A stretch of 64,000 bases of DNA, taken from Chondrus crispus (Eukaryota > Rhodophyta > Florideophyceae > Gigartinales > Gigartinaceae). The stretch covers positions 94,060-158,059 of the forward strand of contig NW_005179120.1 of assembly GCF_000350225.1 (NCBI RefSeq). Reading direction: 5' to 3'. This document shows, one piece after another, positions 53,101 to 61,263 of this stretch. The translations under genes were made by a program, and so were the position numbers. Numbering within the stretch: the stretch's first letter is position 1; the number at the start of each line of letters is the position of its first letter. A model generated the notes under the pieces. It saw nothing but the letters and a program-made list of their open reading frames with translations, was not told the origin of the DNA and did not search any database.

Positions 53101-55548
53101 GTGATTCGTCGCAACGTCTGAAAGAGCATTATAGTCAAGGGATGAGAGCTCAGAGGAATCATTGGCGAGAAATGACACCCAGACAGCATGAAGCTTTCTT
53201 TGCGAACATAATTCGAGATTTTGGTCAGACAAGGGCTGGTGCAATAAGTGCCCACGAACTCTTACAAGAGTGTGCAATTTGTCCACGGGCTTACGATGGG
53301 CGTCAGGAGCAGAGCAAGATTGCTTCGCCTCAGTGCAGTATTGCATGATGACAGCCAGCACGAAATTGGGATCACATTCGGGTTGACGAAATAGTTTAGT
53401 CGGTGTAACCCCTTGAAATGCCAGAACTGTGTCCTCTGAAAATCTTCGGGCATAGGTTTGAAGGCTTTTTCTGTTGCAGCTCGGTCGTCCTTCTTGGAAA
53501 CCAGCGGATGAAATAGACAAGAGCTTTAAGGACGTTCTAGCAGATTGACACCAATTTTCAAGAAGAACGTAGCATCCTCTAGCCAAATCCAGAAATTCGG
53601 CTTCGGAATTGCTCAAGCTTGAGCTTGCGTTTCCATCGAAAGACCACAAGTCCGCACAGCACTCTGCCAGCCGAGCGGTATGGCTGAGAGTGTCCATATC
53701 AGCGATATGAGGAGATTGTTTAGAGAAACTCATTCTTAGATTATCACGCAAGAGCCTGTGGTAAAACCCCGAAATCCAGCTTTTCCATTTCTGGGCTCCC
53801 TCTTCGAATCGCTCGGCATGCTTTCGGACAAGAATGTCGATACACTTCACCACTTCGCACAGGTAGGCCAATTCCTTCTCCTTGAAGTGCTGCCTTGATA
53901 TTTCTCTTACTGCCTCAATACAGGCACCAGTCATCTTATCTAAACGAATTCGCACTTCAGTGATTGCCTCGTCGTCCGCAGCACATCGATTGCTGCTGTC
54001 AATGTCTAGTGCGAGTAAGGCATCGAGCAAAGATCTCATGTACGAACCCATCAGCAAAACGCCCCCCCGCGGGAGATGTTTGGTTTGAGGTCCAGCAACG
54101 ACGAGAATCTTCCGAATTGGTTCTAGCACCCGCAGGAACCTCAACATCCGAAGTCCATGCCGTTCGCAATCACGAGCGGTGCGAAATCGGGCCTCCTGCT
54201 GTTCGTGGATGTCAAGAAGCGTGTGGAGGCTTGGCACCGAAACCTTCTCCACAAGTTCCTCAATAGTTCCGAAAGCTTTTTCACAAATACTCCCGTCGTT
54301 CTCGGTCGTGATCAGGGGATCGTGTGCGTAAAGACCATGCTTTAAAAAGTGGTACTGCAACTCGCAGCTTTCTCGAATACCGACTTCGTCAGAGTGTTTC
54401 TTCAATGCCGATATTCTTTTCGCGAACACATCAGGTATTGGCTTCGAAATTGAACAGGTGGACCACACAAGAGCAACGTGGTCCAGCCACGCTGACACAT
54501 CCTCCGAGAACCAGCGATGATCGTCCATAGTATACCTTGACACGTACACCAGTGCATCCTCGTATATCGGTCGAATAATGTCGTTCACGTTCTCAGAATC
54601 TCTCGAATGTCCCCCACGAGTGAAACGATGAACACACCTTAGGAGATCCCGACTGTATTGATTAAGCTTCAGTCCTGTAAGCGTTAAGGCATACGCTCTT
54701 GTCTTCAATATGTGAAGCGGATCATTCGTAGCTCGTTGACATTCGTTCAGGAAAGTCATTTGGACTCTTTTTAAGTAGGTGTTGCAAGCTCGGTCATATT
54801 GCGGCTCAGACTGTTTTGCGATGGACTGCAGATGACGAATCCACGGCATAACGACACATCGTGCCTCTTCCAACACATCTAACAAAGAGTGTTTCCCGAC
54901 TTCAATTGTTAGCTTGACAACGAGGGCGCAGATGACAACAGCCGCAACTGTTGCAGAGTCTTTCTTTGGCAAAAGAGAATCGCTGTTACGGGTTCTAACA
55001 CCACGAAGAAGGAAATTATGGAGGTGGTTGTTTGGTGTAGGCGTTGAGCTCTCTGTCACACTCGCCAACTGCGGATCTCGAATTTCTTTCGACAGCTCAT
55101 GTTCGAGACTTGATGCTTGAGAGCGACCCCTCCGTACTCGCTTTGCAGCGGGAAATCGGACCGCAAAAATTCGCGCTAAAGTATCGTCAAGAAGCTCAGA
55201 AACTGAGGAAAGAAGTTCTGGATCTACAATACCTTGATCGAAGCACAAGCCTGATGCGTGATTGACCGCATGCTTCTCTATGGCTGCGACAATAAAAGCA
55301 TGGGACTGCTCCTTGCGCTGAAGAAATTGAGCTAGGTCCCGAAATGCTGTTATTGCTGCAACAAAAGCATAGTGCGCACTACGCAACGGCTTGCCTACTA
55401 CCTCGCTGATGACAGCCTTAATAAACTCGAGCCGCCTCGCACGAGGCAAGTCCATGGTCGAGAGTCCGAGGACCTGCTTGACTCGAGCGGTGACATCCTG
55501 GTCCTTGTGCAAGTCTCTCAGGATAGCATCAAGCTGAGATTGACGCAT
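50134..55548 (-). CDS. ESP1: separase (peptidase C50), sister-chromatid cohesion protease
   Basis: Separase is the Cys protease that cleaves the cohesin kleisin at anaphase. The C-terminal fifth has the caspase-like catalytic dyad: His in YLYCGHGAGDQYL and Cys in ALLMGCSSA, 26 residues apart, followed by the conserved VVGNLWDVGTKDIDRFT and a preceding LVLDSILETIPWESLP stretch. The N-terminal 1,400 residues are helical without recognisable motifs, as expected for separase's superhelical arm. Start set at ATG 55548 (MRQSQLDAILRDL), because the open frame reaches only six codons further to a TTG with a stop two codons above it. About 1,804 residues in one exon, in the normal size range. A securin gene is not in the window. 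Confidence 0.93.
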   Translation of the reverse strand: MRQSQLDAILRDLHKDQDVTARVKQVLGLSTMDLPRARRLEFIKAVISEVVGKPLRSAHYAFVAAITAFRDLAQFLQRKEQSHAFIVAAIEKHAVNHASGLCFDQGIVDPELLSSVSELLDDTLARIFAVRFPAAKRVRRGRSQASSLEHELSKEIRDPQLASVTESSTPTPNNHLHNFLLRGVRTRNSDSLLPKKDSATVAAVVICALVVKLTIEVGKHSLLDVLEEARCVVMPWIRHLQSIAKQSEPQYDRACNTYLKRVQMTFLNECQRATNDPLHILKTRAYALTLTGLKLNQYSRDLLRCVHRFTRGGHSRDSENVNDIIRPIYEDALVYVSRYTMDDHRWFSEDVSAWLDHVALVWSTCSISKPIPDVFAKRISALKKHSDEVGIRESCELQYHFLKHGLYAHDPLITTENDGSICEKAFGTIEELVEKVSVPSLHTLLDIHEQQEARFRTARDCERHGLRMLRFLRVLEPIRKILVVAGPQTKHLPRGGVLLMGSYMRSLLDALLALDIDSSNRCAADDEAITEVRIRLDKMTGACIEAVREISRQHFKEKELAYLCEVVKCIDILVRKHAERFEEGAQKWKSWISGFYHRLLRDNLRMSFSKQSPHIADMDTLSHTARLAECCADLWSFDGNASSSLSNSEAEFLDLARGCYVLLENWCQSARTSLKLLSISSAGFQEGRPSCNRKSLQTYARRFSEDTVLAFQGVTPTKLFRQPECDPNFVLAVIMQYCTEAKQSCSAPDAHRKPVDKLHTLVRVRGHLLHQPLSDQNLELCSQRKLHAVWVSFLANDSSELSSLDYNALSDVATNHGTERCQGHSHVDVFSSHHTAIPCSADQSFVVSKLSAAILALRDRQMDVVKNQLLDVQLRMSSAHQLSQDLELLHLGLEIAQWLSAVSATEDFDRVAGIAHDFGDVCRGKLGISSPRVCVLNAYRHVFGFKPWCRRPSSEISKEHSAKSKTSIRRRQVVDQKELEESQKHTGNDRMLVEESDLSTAQRRLKSNIIPLMQVSKSTGLPKPKEHFELGGICIDISFDIRMDQGQAVLCDIMSLAASLLYIGSILHSVESFADASYYVQQCGLIVSKCLPLNAYFRRITTALCCVRQPMAVDLDQQHQQLLLEQLSGLSEENNPSRSPLFRSLAIHCICTLSLEAFSHRFTRNVEKAVGKNLKTALDICERLENAASSDERSDHLAIFDHRITTPIVELFTETSTPEALRIVKTVEEDQHTMETTKLACVYIMMHYLVRKGMEPGSFTAARSVQKVPEDHLSGRVTRSRMRKLCKEPSNDSLSNDLLPRILAMNQLEMVPAYFRPQFGRQIWNFHGFFALKEEQRLAGLMQSAGCTFNLRWGTVVKQLKTQQSRSHSHQSDVDRLGTSFDRLEMKLPDKLCPSVDILQAQGCLLKSNCVIVGLSVDQSLRYLVLWRMSSDSTISKRIPLPIKTEASVEGIRQRLEDVLSSMKSRSVKAGQSFSDQEKKEWWEHRFKLDFEMKQIMSDVENEWLGQLRLLLIPSQPNKNPFDEEVEDLQSDSDPCDVFVRAMRTTFADLDTSFSSSERKKIEEHPVTHGELILVLDSILETIPWESLPILRQLDAGVTRVPSLQFLLHHMTKRKSFVDPGSLFFVVNPDGDLGRTENTFKELQQSSRWSGSFGKASREEVFSAYNSEDIYLYCGHGAGDQYLPAKKVLKKGRSPIALLMGCSSARPRNHQMANSESNGSAVDYLVHGSEAVVGNLWDVGTKDIDRFTVSMLSHWLEFGDGELEQREIQSLAKSVALARSACHLPYLVGAATVVMGRPQIWAQI

Positions 55549-56166
55549 CTGACATGCGCTGATCAATGGCTATCGTCAAGAAATGCCATGCGGGCAGCGG
55601 ACGAGCTCGCCTGTGTGCCAGAAAAAGTTGAAGACGAAAGAGCGGGAGCTAAAGCATTCAAATGTCTCTGGGACAACATGGTACAGTACCAAGGGTACTG
55701 TACCAGGAAAGGCAACAATAAAAAGATGTTGTTTTCTTTCAAAATTTAAAAAAGGGCGCGAAACTCGCAGACAAAGGAAACACACTGAAAATGCTTTCCT
55801 TTGAGGTCAAGTCGGTGTACTGTACGAGCACCGTCTTCGTCAGCCACTGTCTGGTCCACGTACTCTGTCTCCTCCGTATGATTCATCACTGATGTCTTGG
55901 TCTCTGATCTTATGTGCACAACTATGTTAGCCATACTCGAAAGCTGAAAAATAGTATCAACAAACACCCGTAGCGCTGCAAGGTCTTGAAGAACACCCAG
56001 CTTGGTCCTTCTCCCGACTACCGATCAATAGTATGAACTCTTCAGTTTTGCGAAGCGCGGAAGCAAATGCACATGCGACAACTGCCGTCAGCGCTGCAGT
56101 AAGACATGATCCAAAAATGGTGGTGTCACCTGATTGAAACGAGAAAAAAGCGGAAGGCTCTTGCAG
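55549..56166. other. spacer between separase and the Sec6-like gene
   Basis: Short frames only. It holds a 12-bp inverted repeat at 55679-55705 (TGGTACAGTACC / GGTACTGTACCA, loop AAG). It should contain the separase promoter and the Sec6-like 3' UTR. Confidence 0.5.
55679..55705. repeat. 12-bp perfect hairpin, 3-nt loop
   Basis: TGGTACAGTACC AAG GGTACTGTACCA, about 130 bp upstream of the separase start on its coding strand. Confidence 0.9.
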
Positions 56167-58845
56167 CTATCGCCGGCGGGATCTCCATGACCTGGAGGTC
56201 GATGGGGCCCATAGTAATGACGGTGATGGCGTTCGCTCGAAATTCAGACCGTTACCGAGTAAACGCTCTGAGAATGGTCCGCGCAAGTCTCTATGCCTGG
56301 ATCTGAGAAAGTGGCCTTCGTCAAAACTGGACATTCGGCTCTCCCGAGGGCTTAGGCGGTCTGGCTTGTCTCCCAGTGAACGTATAAGGCTCACAGCCTC
56401 AAGAAGTACGACAGGGTTTACATCTTCCCTTCTCTCCCAGATCACTTCGGCAACGCGGAAGGTCATTTGCCCAGACAAACCACACCGCGATACCCATTGT
56501 GGACGCATGGCTCTGCTGATGACAATTCGCGCTTCGCGAAAAGCATCAGACATCCCGAAAGTAGTTGATGGACATGTATATAGGGACCTTATCGCTTGCA
56601 TCGGTTCCAGTGTAGGTGGTAATTGCTTTTTTTGGTACATGACAACTTTCCTTGACATGAATTCACTCAGGTTGGTTCGATCTTTGTCTATTTGGGCCAC
56701 AACCGCAGCCCCACTCAAAGACCGTAACCCACTCACAATCGTCGTGTCGGAACCACGAGTTGCAGGTGCTCTACCAGCCGACCCTCTGTCGCCTGTTTCC
56801 TTCGGTATGACCGGCGTCATCGTGTTCATCTCTCCGAATGTAGGGAGCGACGTGAACCGCCTCGCAGCGCTCTCCGAAGTGTTCTGCACGGCAAGCAAGA
56901 ACGGGGCGAGGTACCAGACAATTACGCGCTTAAGGCTCTCGATAGCAAGATGCTCAAAGTGATACGGCAGCAAGAATCCTTGATATTCTGAGAAATAATC
57001 TTCCATCGTGGCAATGATGTCAAGCATGATTTCTGTGCCGGTTTGGGGTGCATAAAGGCGTGCCACATGCGACCTTAGGGACGAATCCATTCCATCTATG
57101 AGCACTAGTAGTGCCGATGAGGCACATGAGCGAAAGCCCTCAATTACGCGCTCCATCCTCTCCTCGATATTACGCCGACCCCTCTCTGTAGCAAGCGGAA
57201 CGAAGAGGTCTCTGATATCCTCTGAATACTCGAGACATCTTGCCATATTGTTCGCAGTAGCGCAGGCACTGAGGCGGTATTCCTCCTCTGTAGACTCTAA
57301 GGCTTCATCTGACATTGCCGACCGCACTTCACGTTGAAACGCTATGAGACAATCAGCTGATATCTCGGCAATTGCTTGATCCATGCCCTTGATCTTCAAC
57401 GCGAGCATTCTTCTAACCTGCTCATTTATCGAACTTAGGACGATATCGGGGAGAGTTGAGTTTGATTTCCCTGCAGTATCTCCGTCAGATCCATTTCGCA
57501 AGGCATTGTCGATATCCCCCTCACGTGACGCGTTCCGATTTGCGGCCATAGCGAACTTCATTTTGGTTGATATCCGTCCAGCACAATGCTTTTGGAGCGC
57601 GAAGATAAGTCTGCGTCTGTCATCGTCGCTGAGAAAAGAGTCAATCGTTTCCTCATGCTCTCCGACTTCCGTCCGATACTTGCAGTACCAAGATGTCAAC
57701 GCAATTAAATCTGATTCCGAAAGCATCATGGAGCCGTCTGGGTGTACCAAATGGAGCAACTGTGTGATCAACCTCATGAACTGGCGGTGCAGCTCTTTTT
57801 CGTATGAGGATGATATGCAAAAAGACGGAGGCAAGCATGGAACAACGAATCGCCGGACCGTTTCATTCTCTGATCTCCTTTCCTCAATCCAGTTCAAGAC
57901 TCCTGAAACATCTACAAGTCTTCCTCGCGGTGACGGTTGACTTCTACTTCGGTCCCGATTCATTTCTTTCTCCAAGTCATCCAAGCCTAGCTCCCGTTTC
58001 TTCTTGTAAAATATATCGCGGATAGAGGTCATTACTGATTCTAAAGCACGATTCCTGTAATTCTGTGCCCCAAAAGGCCGGACAGCCCCGCCCTCTTCAG
58101 TAAGCCCGCAACGCTCTAAATGTTTGTTCCACCACACGTCTTCAGCTTCCTCGCTTTCTATTATACGACCTGCTGCAACTAAGAGCCGAGGATTGCTCTG
58201 AGACACAACGATGACGTTCGAGAAAATATCACGAATAACGAAATCTTCAAGGGTCCCTCGAGTTTGAGTGGCATCGGCAAACCACGATAGTGGTGAATCT
58301 GTGACGTCAATCGCAGGGGTCTCCAATAAAATCAGGTCTCGTAGGCGTTCAACAGCTGTTAGAATGGCATGGGCTTCAACGAGCATGGCAGCGTTGCCAG
58401 GGACAACTTTGTCGACACCATCATCAACAAGCTTCGCTATAAATTTGCGTGTTCGCTGCACCGCACCTGGCGCTCCCATAATGAACTCAAGATAATATAT
58501 CGTGTGCGCAACATTTTGCAGAGACTGTACGTTTTCTATCTGTTTAGTGTCCGCCAAAACGCCGGTTGCGATCTCTGTGCGAGCTGGGGATCCTTTGCCA
58601 TGACGTTCAAGTACGTTTCTTGGTTTTAATGTTCCCCAAATTTCGGAAGCAGTCGCCAAGGCTGTTCTGAGGGACTCTCGTTCGTTTAGGACGTTGCCGA
58701 GAAGACTTCTCGCCGTGTTTTTTGCAGCGGCAAGCTCAGCCTCCCACTGCTCCTGTTTGGCATTGATGACAGACAGAAGGTCTCCATCTGCATCTGCCAG
58801 TGCCGCTGATACTGCTCGGATGGTTTCTTCTTGTACTTGACCCAT
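56167..58845 (-). CDS. SEC6: exocyst complex subunit Sec6-like (EXOC3)
   Basis: Intact 892-residue frame from ATG 58845 (MGQVQEETIRAVSAALADAD). The N-terminus is a long helical/coiled region, then a segment with the Sec6 layout: ENVQSLQNVAHTIYYLEF, and AMLVEAHAILTAVERLRDLIL, comparable to the LLEAH..L..LE..RD block of Sec6. The C-terminal half has helical bundles including IIATMEDYFSEYQGFLLPYHF and ESLKRVIVWYLAPFLLA, like the family's DYFsD...L..vV..Y pattern. Sec6 tethers secretory vesicles to the plasma membrane within the exocyst. The last 60 residues are Ser/Arg-rich and seem lineage-specific. The assignment is by pattern memory and is probable, not certain; another CATCHR tethering subunit is the alternative. 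Confidence 0.6.
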   Translation of the reverse strand: MGQVQEETIRAVSAALADADGDLLSVINAKQEQWEAELAAAKNTARSLLGNVLNERESLRTALATASEIWGTLKPRNVLERHGKGSPARTEIATGVLADTKQIENVQSLQNVAHTIYYLEFIMGAPGAVQRTRKFIAKLVDDGVDKVVPGNAAMLVEAHAILTAVERLRDLILLETPAIDVTDSPLSWFADATQTRGTLEDFVIRDIFSNVIVVSQSNPRLLVAAGRIIESEEAEDVWWNKHLERCGLTEEGGAVRPFGAQNYRNRALESVMTSIRDIFYKKKRELGLDDLEKEMNRDRSRSQPSPRGRLVDVSGVLNWIEERRSENETVRRFVVPCLPPSFCISSSYEKELHRQFMRLITQLLHLVHPDGSMMLSESDLIALTSWYCKYRTEVGEHEETIDSFLSDDDRRRLIFALQKHCAGRISTKMKFAMAANRNASREGDIDNALRNGSDGDTAGKSNSTLPDIVLSSINEQVRRMLALKIKGMDQAIAEISADCLIAFQREVRSAMSDEALESTEEEYRLSACATANNMARCLEYSEDIRDLFVPLATERGRRNIEERMERVIEGFRSCASSALLVLIDGMDSSLRSHVARLYAPQTGTEIMLDIIATMEDYFSEYQGFLLPYHFEHLAIESLKRVIVWYLAPFLLAVQNTSESAARRFTSLPTFGEMNTMTPVIPKETGDRGSAGRAPATRGSDTTIVSGLRSLSGAAVVAQIDKDRTNLSEFMSRKVVMYQKKQLPPTLEPMQAIRSLYTCPSTTFGMSDAFREARIVISRAMRPQWVSRCGLSGQMTFRVAEVIWERREDVNPVVLLEAVSLIRSLGDKPDRLSPRESRMSSFDEGHFLRSRHRDLRGPFSERLLGNGLNFERTPSPSLLWAPSTSRSWRSRRR

Positions 58846-59330
58846 CAGAATGCTCCCCTGTGGTCATGCTCGAAAGCCTTGAATCAAGCGAACAAATCTC
58901 CGCCGACCGATGGCCTTGAAAGCAGGTTTGTACACAGTCTTAAGCATCAATTTGCTACAGGAGAATTTGAAGGATGTGTGCGTAACGACCAGCAGTTCAC
59001 TGCGCTCATCTTAGATTTCCCAAGCCTCGCAAAAACGGAAGCAGTGCTAACGGTACCCCCGACGACTCGTCATCCAATAGAAGACAGGACAAGCGCCTCT
59101 GTGCAGCAATGCAGTGGAAATTTGAAAAAATACATAAATCTGAGTTGTCCACAGCACGGAAAGAGGGATCGATTTTCGATGAGAGGCATCGATGCTCCGT
59201 CCTCCGCCAGCAAATCTTCATCGGATCTCTCACCAACGCGTCTAACTTCTAGCCCCAGTGAAGTGGACAAACGGACAAACCAGATTTATTACTGTGAAGA
59301 GCGCTCGGCGCCTTATCGATTGATTGGGAT

Positions 59331-60149
59331 ATGTCCGCGGAGAAGCCGGTTGCGACGTCGTCAGGTCATGAAACTCCCTCCTCGGCTCCGTCTCTCAGAG
59401 CTACGATCCGTTCTAGTCGCGAATTCCTTTGCAGAACGTTGACGACCGCAAGGGTACGCTTGCAAGAACCGCTTTTCTTTTCAAAATGATTTGGAGCATG
59501 CGTTTCTCTGACGCGATGACGGTCGAACAAAACTTCTTTCTTGCTCAGGCGCACTCTCCACTTTCAGATGACAAACTCGAAGCCGCAGATGATGCCGTTT
59601 CCGGTGTGATTCACAGTAAGTTCATATCTACTTGGCATACACAGAGCCAGTGGATTCAGGACCCTAAGTAAGCCGCATTCCCGTCGAGATCTTATGACTA
59701 ACAGAAGCTAACATTATTCATCTTCCATACCAACTATTACACCTACGCTCACTCCACCATAGCCGGATATCAAGCTGTGAAAAGAGTGATCCAGAACGGC
59801 CATCCTGCTGTGATTCTCACTGCAGCGGGAATAGCTGCTGCCGCCCCATCCTTTCCCTGTACGTGCCATGACTGAAAGCTCGCCCAGGGTGGTCATCGCG
59901 TTGCTCTTACTCCGGGTGTTGTAGATAATAGATTCACTGACTCGAAACTGCTTGCCTGCTTTTGCGTCTGTGCGGGCTGTAACGAACGGCCTTTAATCGT
60001 GTTGACGAGCAACAGTCGGACCTCAAGCCATAGTTAGAAACGTCGGGCTCACATTGACGCTGACTGCTGTGATGATCTACCCAGATCACCTCAAAACTAA
60101 GCCCGCGCCCTCTTCATCACGAAGCGGTGCAACATCAGAAGAATCTTGA
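59331..60149 (+). CDS. four-exon small membrane-protein gene (possibly MICOS MIC26/27-like)
   Basis: Exons 59331-59453, 59549-59615, 59763-59858 and 60010-60149 join in phase to a 141-residue protein. The introns (95, 147 and 151 nt) start GTACGC, GTAAGT and GTACGT. Each has a branch-like CTGAC or CTAAC (59508, 59708, 59937) and ends at the first AG after it. The protein starts MSAEKPVATSSGHETPSSAP, then has a basic segment (LRATIRSSREFLCRTLTTAR), an acidic linker (SDDKLEAADDAVSG), a GYQAVKRVIQNG stretch, and two hydrophobic segments (PAVILTAAGIAAAAPSF; RNVGLTLTLTAVMIYPDHL) before a Ser-rich tail. Two membrane helices separated by a short loop and followed by a YP motif recall APOO-type MICOS subunits; this is a guess. 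The exon structure is inferred. Confidence 0.55.
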
Positions 60150-60333
60150 TATGCTCACGCTGCTATACGCCGGTCGTACTGGATAGAAAAGCTCTGCAAT
60201 ATGTAAGGCAACCGGCTTGTGGTATTCTCCGTTGGCGATGTATGCCTGTACAAAGCGTTTTTCCCGCAAGGGAGTTGGGCGGATTGACTCCATCGCAAAT
60301 TGCAGTAAATTCTAGAAATGAATCGTTAATGAC

Positions 60334-61263
60334 CTAGGTCGAGATCATTTCCACTTTTACCAGTTCAACAGGTGGCTTCAAAATCTCTCGCTGACTCTGT
60401 ATAAGTTTCAATTCCGGTTTTTCTGTCAAGCCTTTACCTCTCGGTGTCGCAACCGTTCTCTTCAACACAGCTGTGACGGATGCCATGGCATTGCGACACG
60501 CTGCTACCAGATCTCCGGGTAATCGAGATGTCCAGGCAAGCAAGAGGGCCGCTAAAAGATCTCCTGTACCGGTGAAAGAGCCGTCAATAAACTCCGCTGT
60601 TAAAGCGAAACGCGTTGAATCCTCGCCGTTTCCCCATGAGGAGACGAGAACTGCGACTCTGCCTGAGTTGCTGTCAAACCGTGTTCCGGTGACAATTATA
60701 GTCGGGATGGAGTACTTGTCGTGCATATAGTCACTCGCAGCGAATGCCTCCTTCCGTGTTTCAATCTTCCGTCCAGTGAGGACGCCCAGTTCAAAAGCGT
60801 TTGGTGTAAGTATGGTTGCCAGAGGGAGTACTTGATCAACATACACCTTGACGACATTTTCATGAACGTATAGTTTTCCGTCATCGCCCAGTACGGGGTC
60901 ACACAAGAAGACCAATTTGTCTGTTGCTTCCTTTCGAAGCAATTGAACAGCGTCGACAACCGCAGTTAAAGCACCAGGAGTTCCGATATAACCAGTCAGA
61001 AGATGAGTGACATCAGCGAGAAGATTGTTCACTCTTAACCCTTCCAGCCAAATTGCGACCTCTTCAGCAGTGTGCCGAGGTCCAGCAGCCCCTTTCGCAT
61101 ATCCTGTGTGGTTGGCAAGTGTCACCGACGGCAAGACGTCCACGTCATATCCGAGCAGCTGTAGTGGAAAGACTGCTGCTTTATTGCCAACATATCCAGA
61201 GACCACATGACTCTGAATTGACAGGACCCGAGCAAGCGAATTTGACGCGTCAGCTAAACACAT
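60334..61263 (-). CDS. PDXK: pyridoxal kinase
   Basis: Phosphorylates pyridoxal, pyridoxine and pyridoxamine with ATP in the vitamin B6 salvage pathway. The 309-residue frame from ATG 61263 (MCLADASNSLARVLSIQSH) has the family's length. It shows the N-terminal substrate motif SHVVSGYVGNKAAVFPLQLLG, the CDPVLGDDGKLYV block (residues 121-133), LTPNAFELGVLTG (about 153-164), an ATP-site IIVTGT, and the catalytic Asp in GTGDLLAALLLAW (Asp235). Its expected place is the cytosol; the first ten residues are not a clear targeting peptide. It lies convergent to the spliced gene at 59331-60149. Confidence 0.95.
   Translation of the reverse strand: MCLADASNSLARVLSIQSHVVSGYVGNKAAVFPLQLLGYDVDVLPSVTLANHTGYAKGAAGPRHTAEEVAIWLEGLRVNNLLADVTHLLTGYIGTPGALTAVVDAVQLLRKEATDKLVFLCDPVLGDDGKLYVHENVVKVYVDQVLPLATILTPNAFELGVLTGRKIETRKEAFAASDYMHDKYSIPTIIVTGTRFDSNSGRVAVLVSSWGNGEDSTRFALTAEFIDGSFTGTGDLLAALLLAWTSRLPGDLVAACRNAMASVTAVLKRTVATPRGKGLTEKPELKLIQSQREILKPPVELVKVEMIST

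Noticed and set aside
58831-59442. Forward frame of 203 codons overlapping the Sec6-like start region
   Set aside because: Overlaps the first exon of the spliced gene in another frame and shows no domain.
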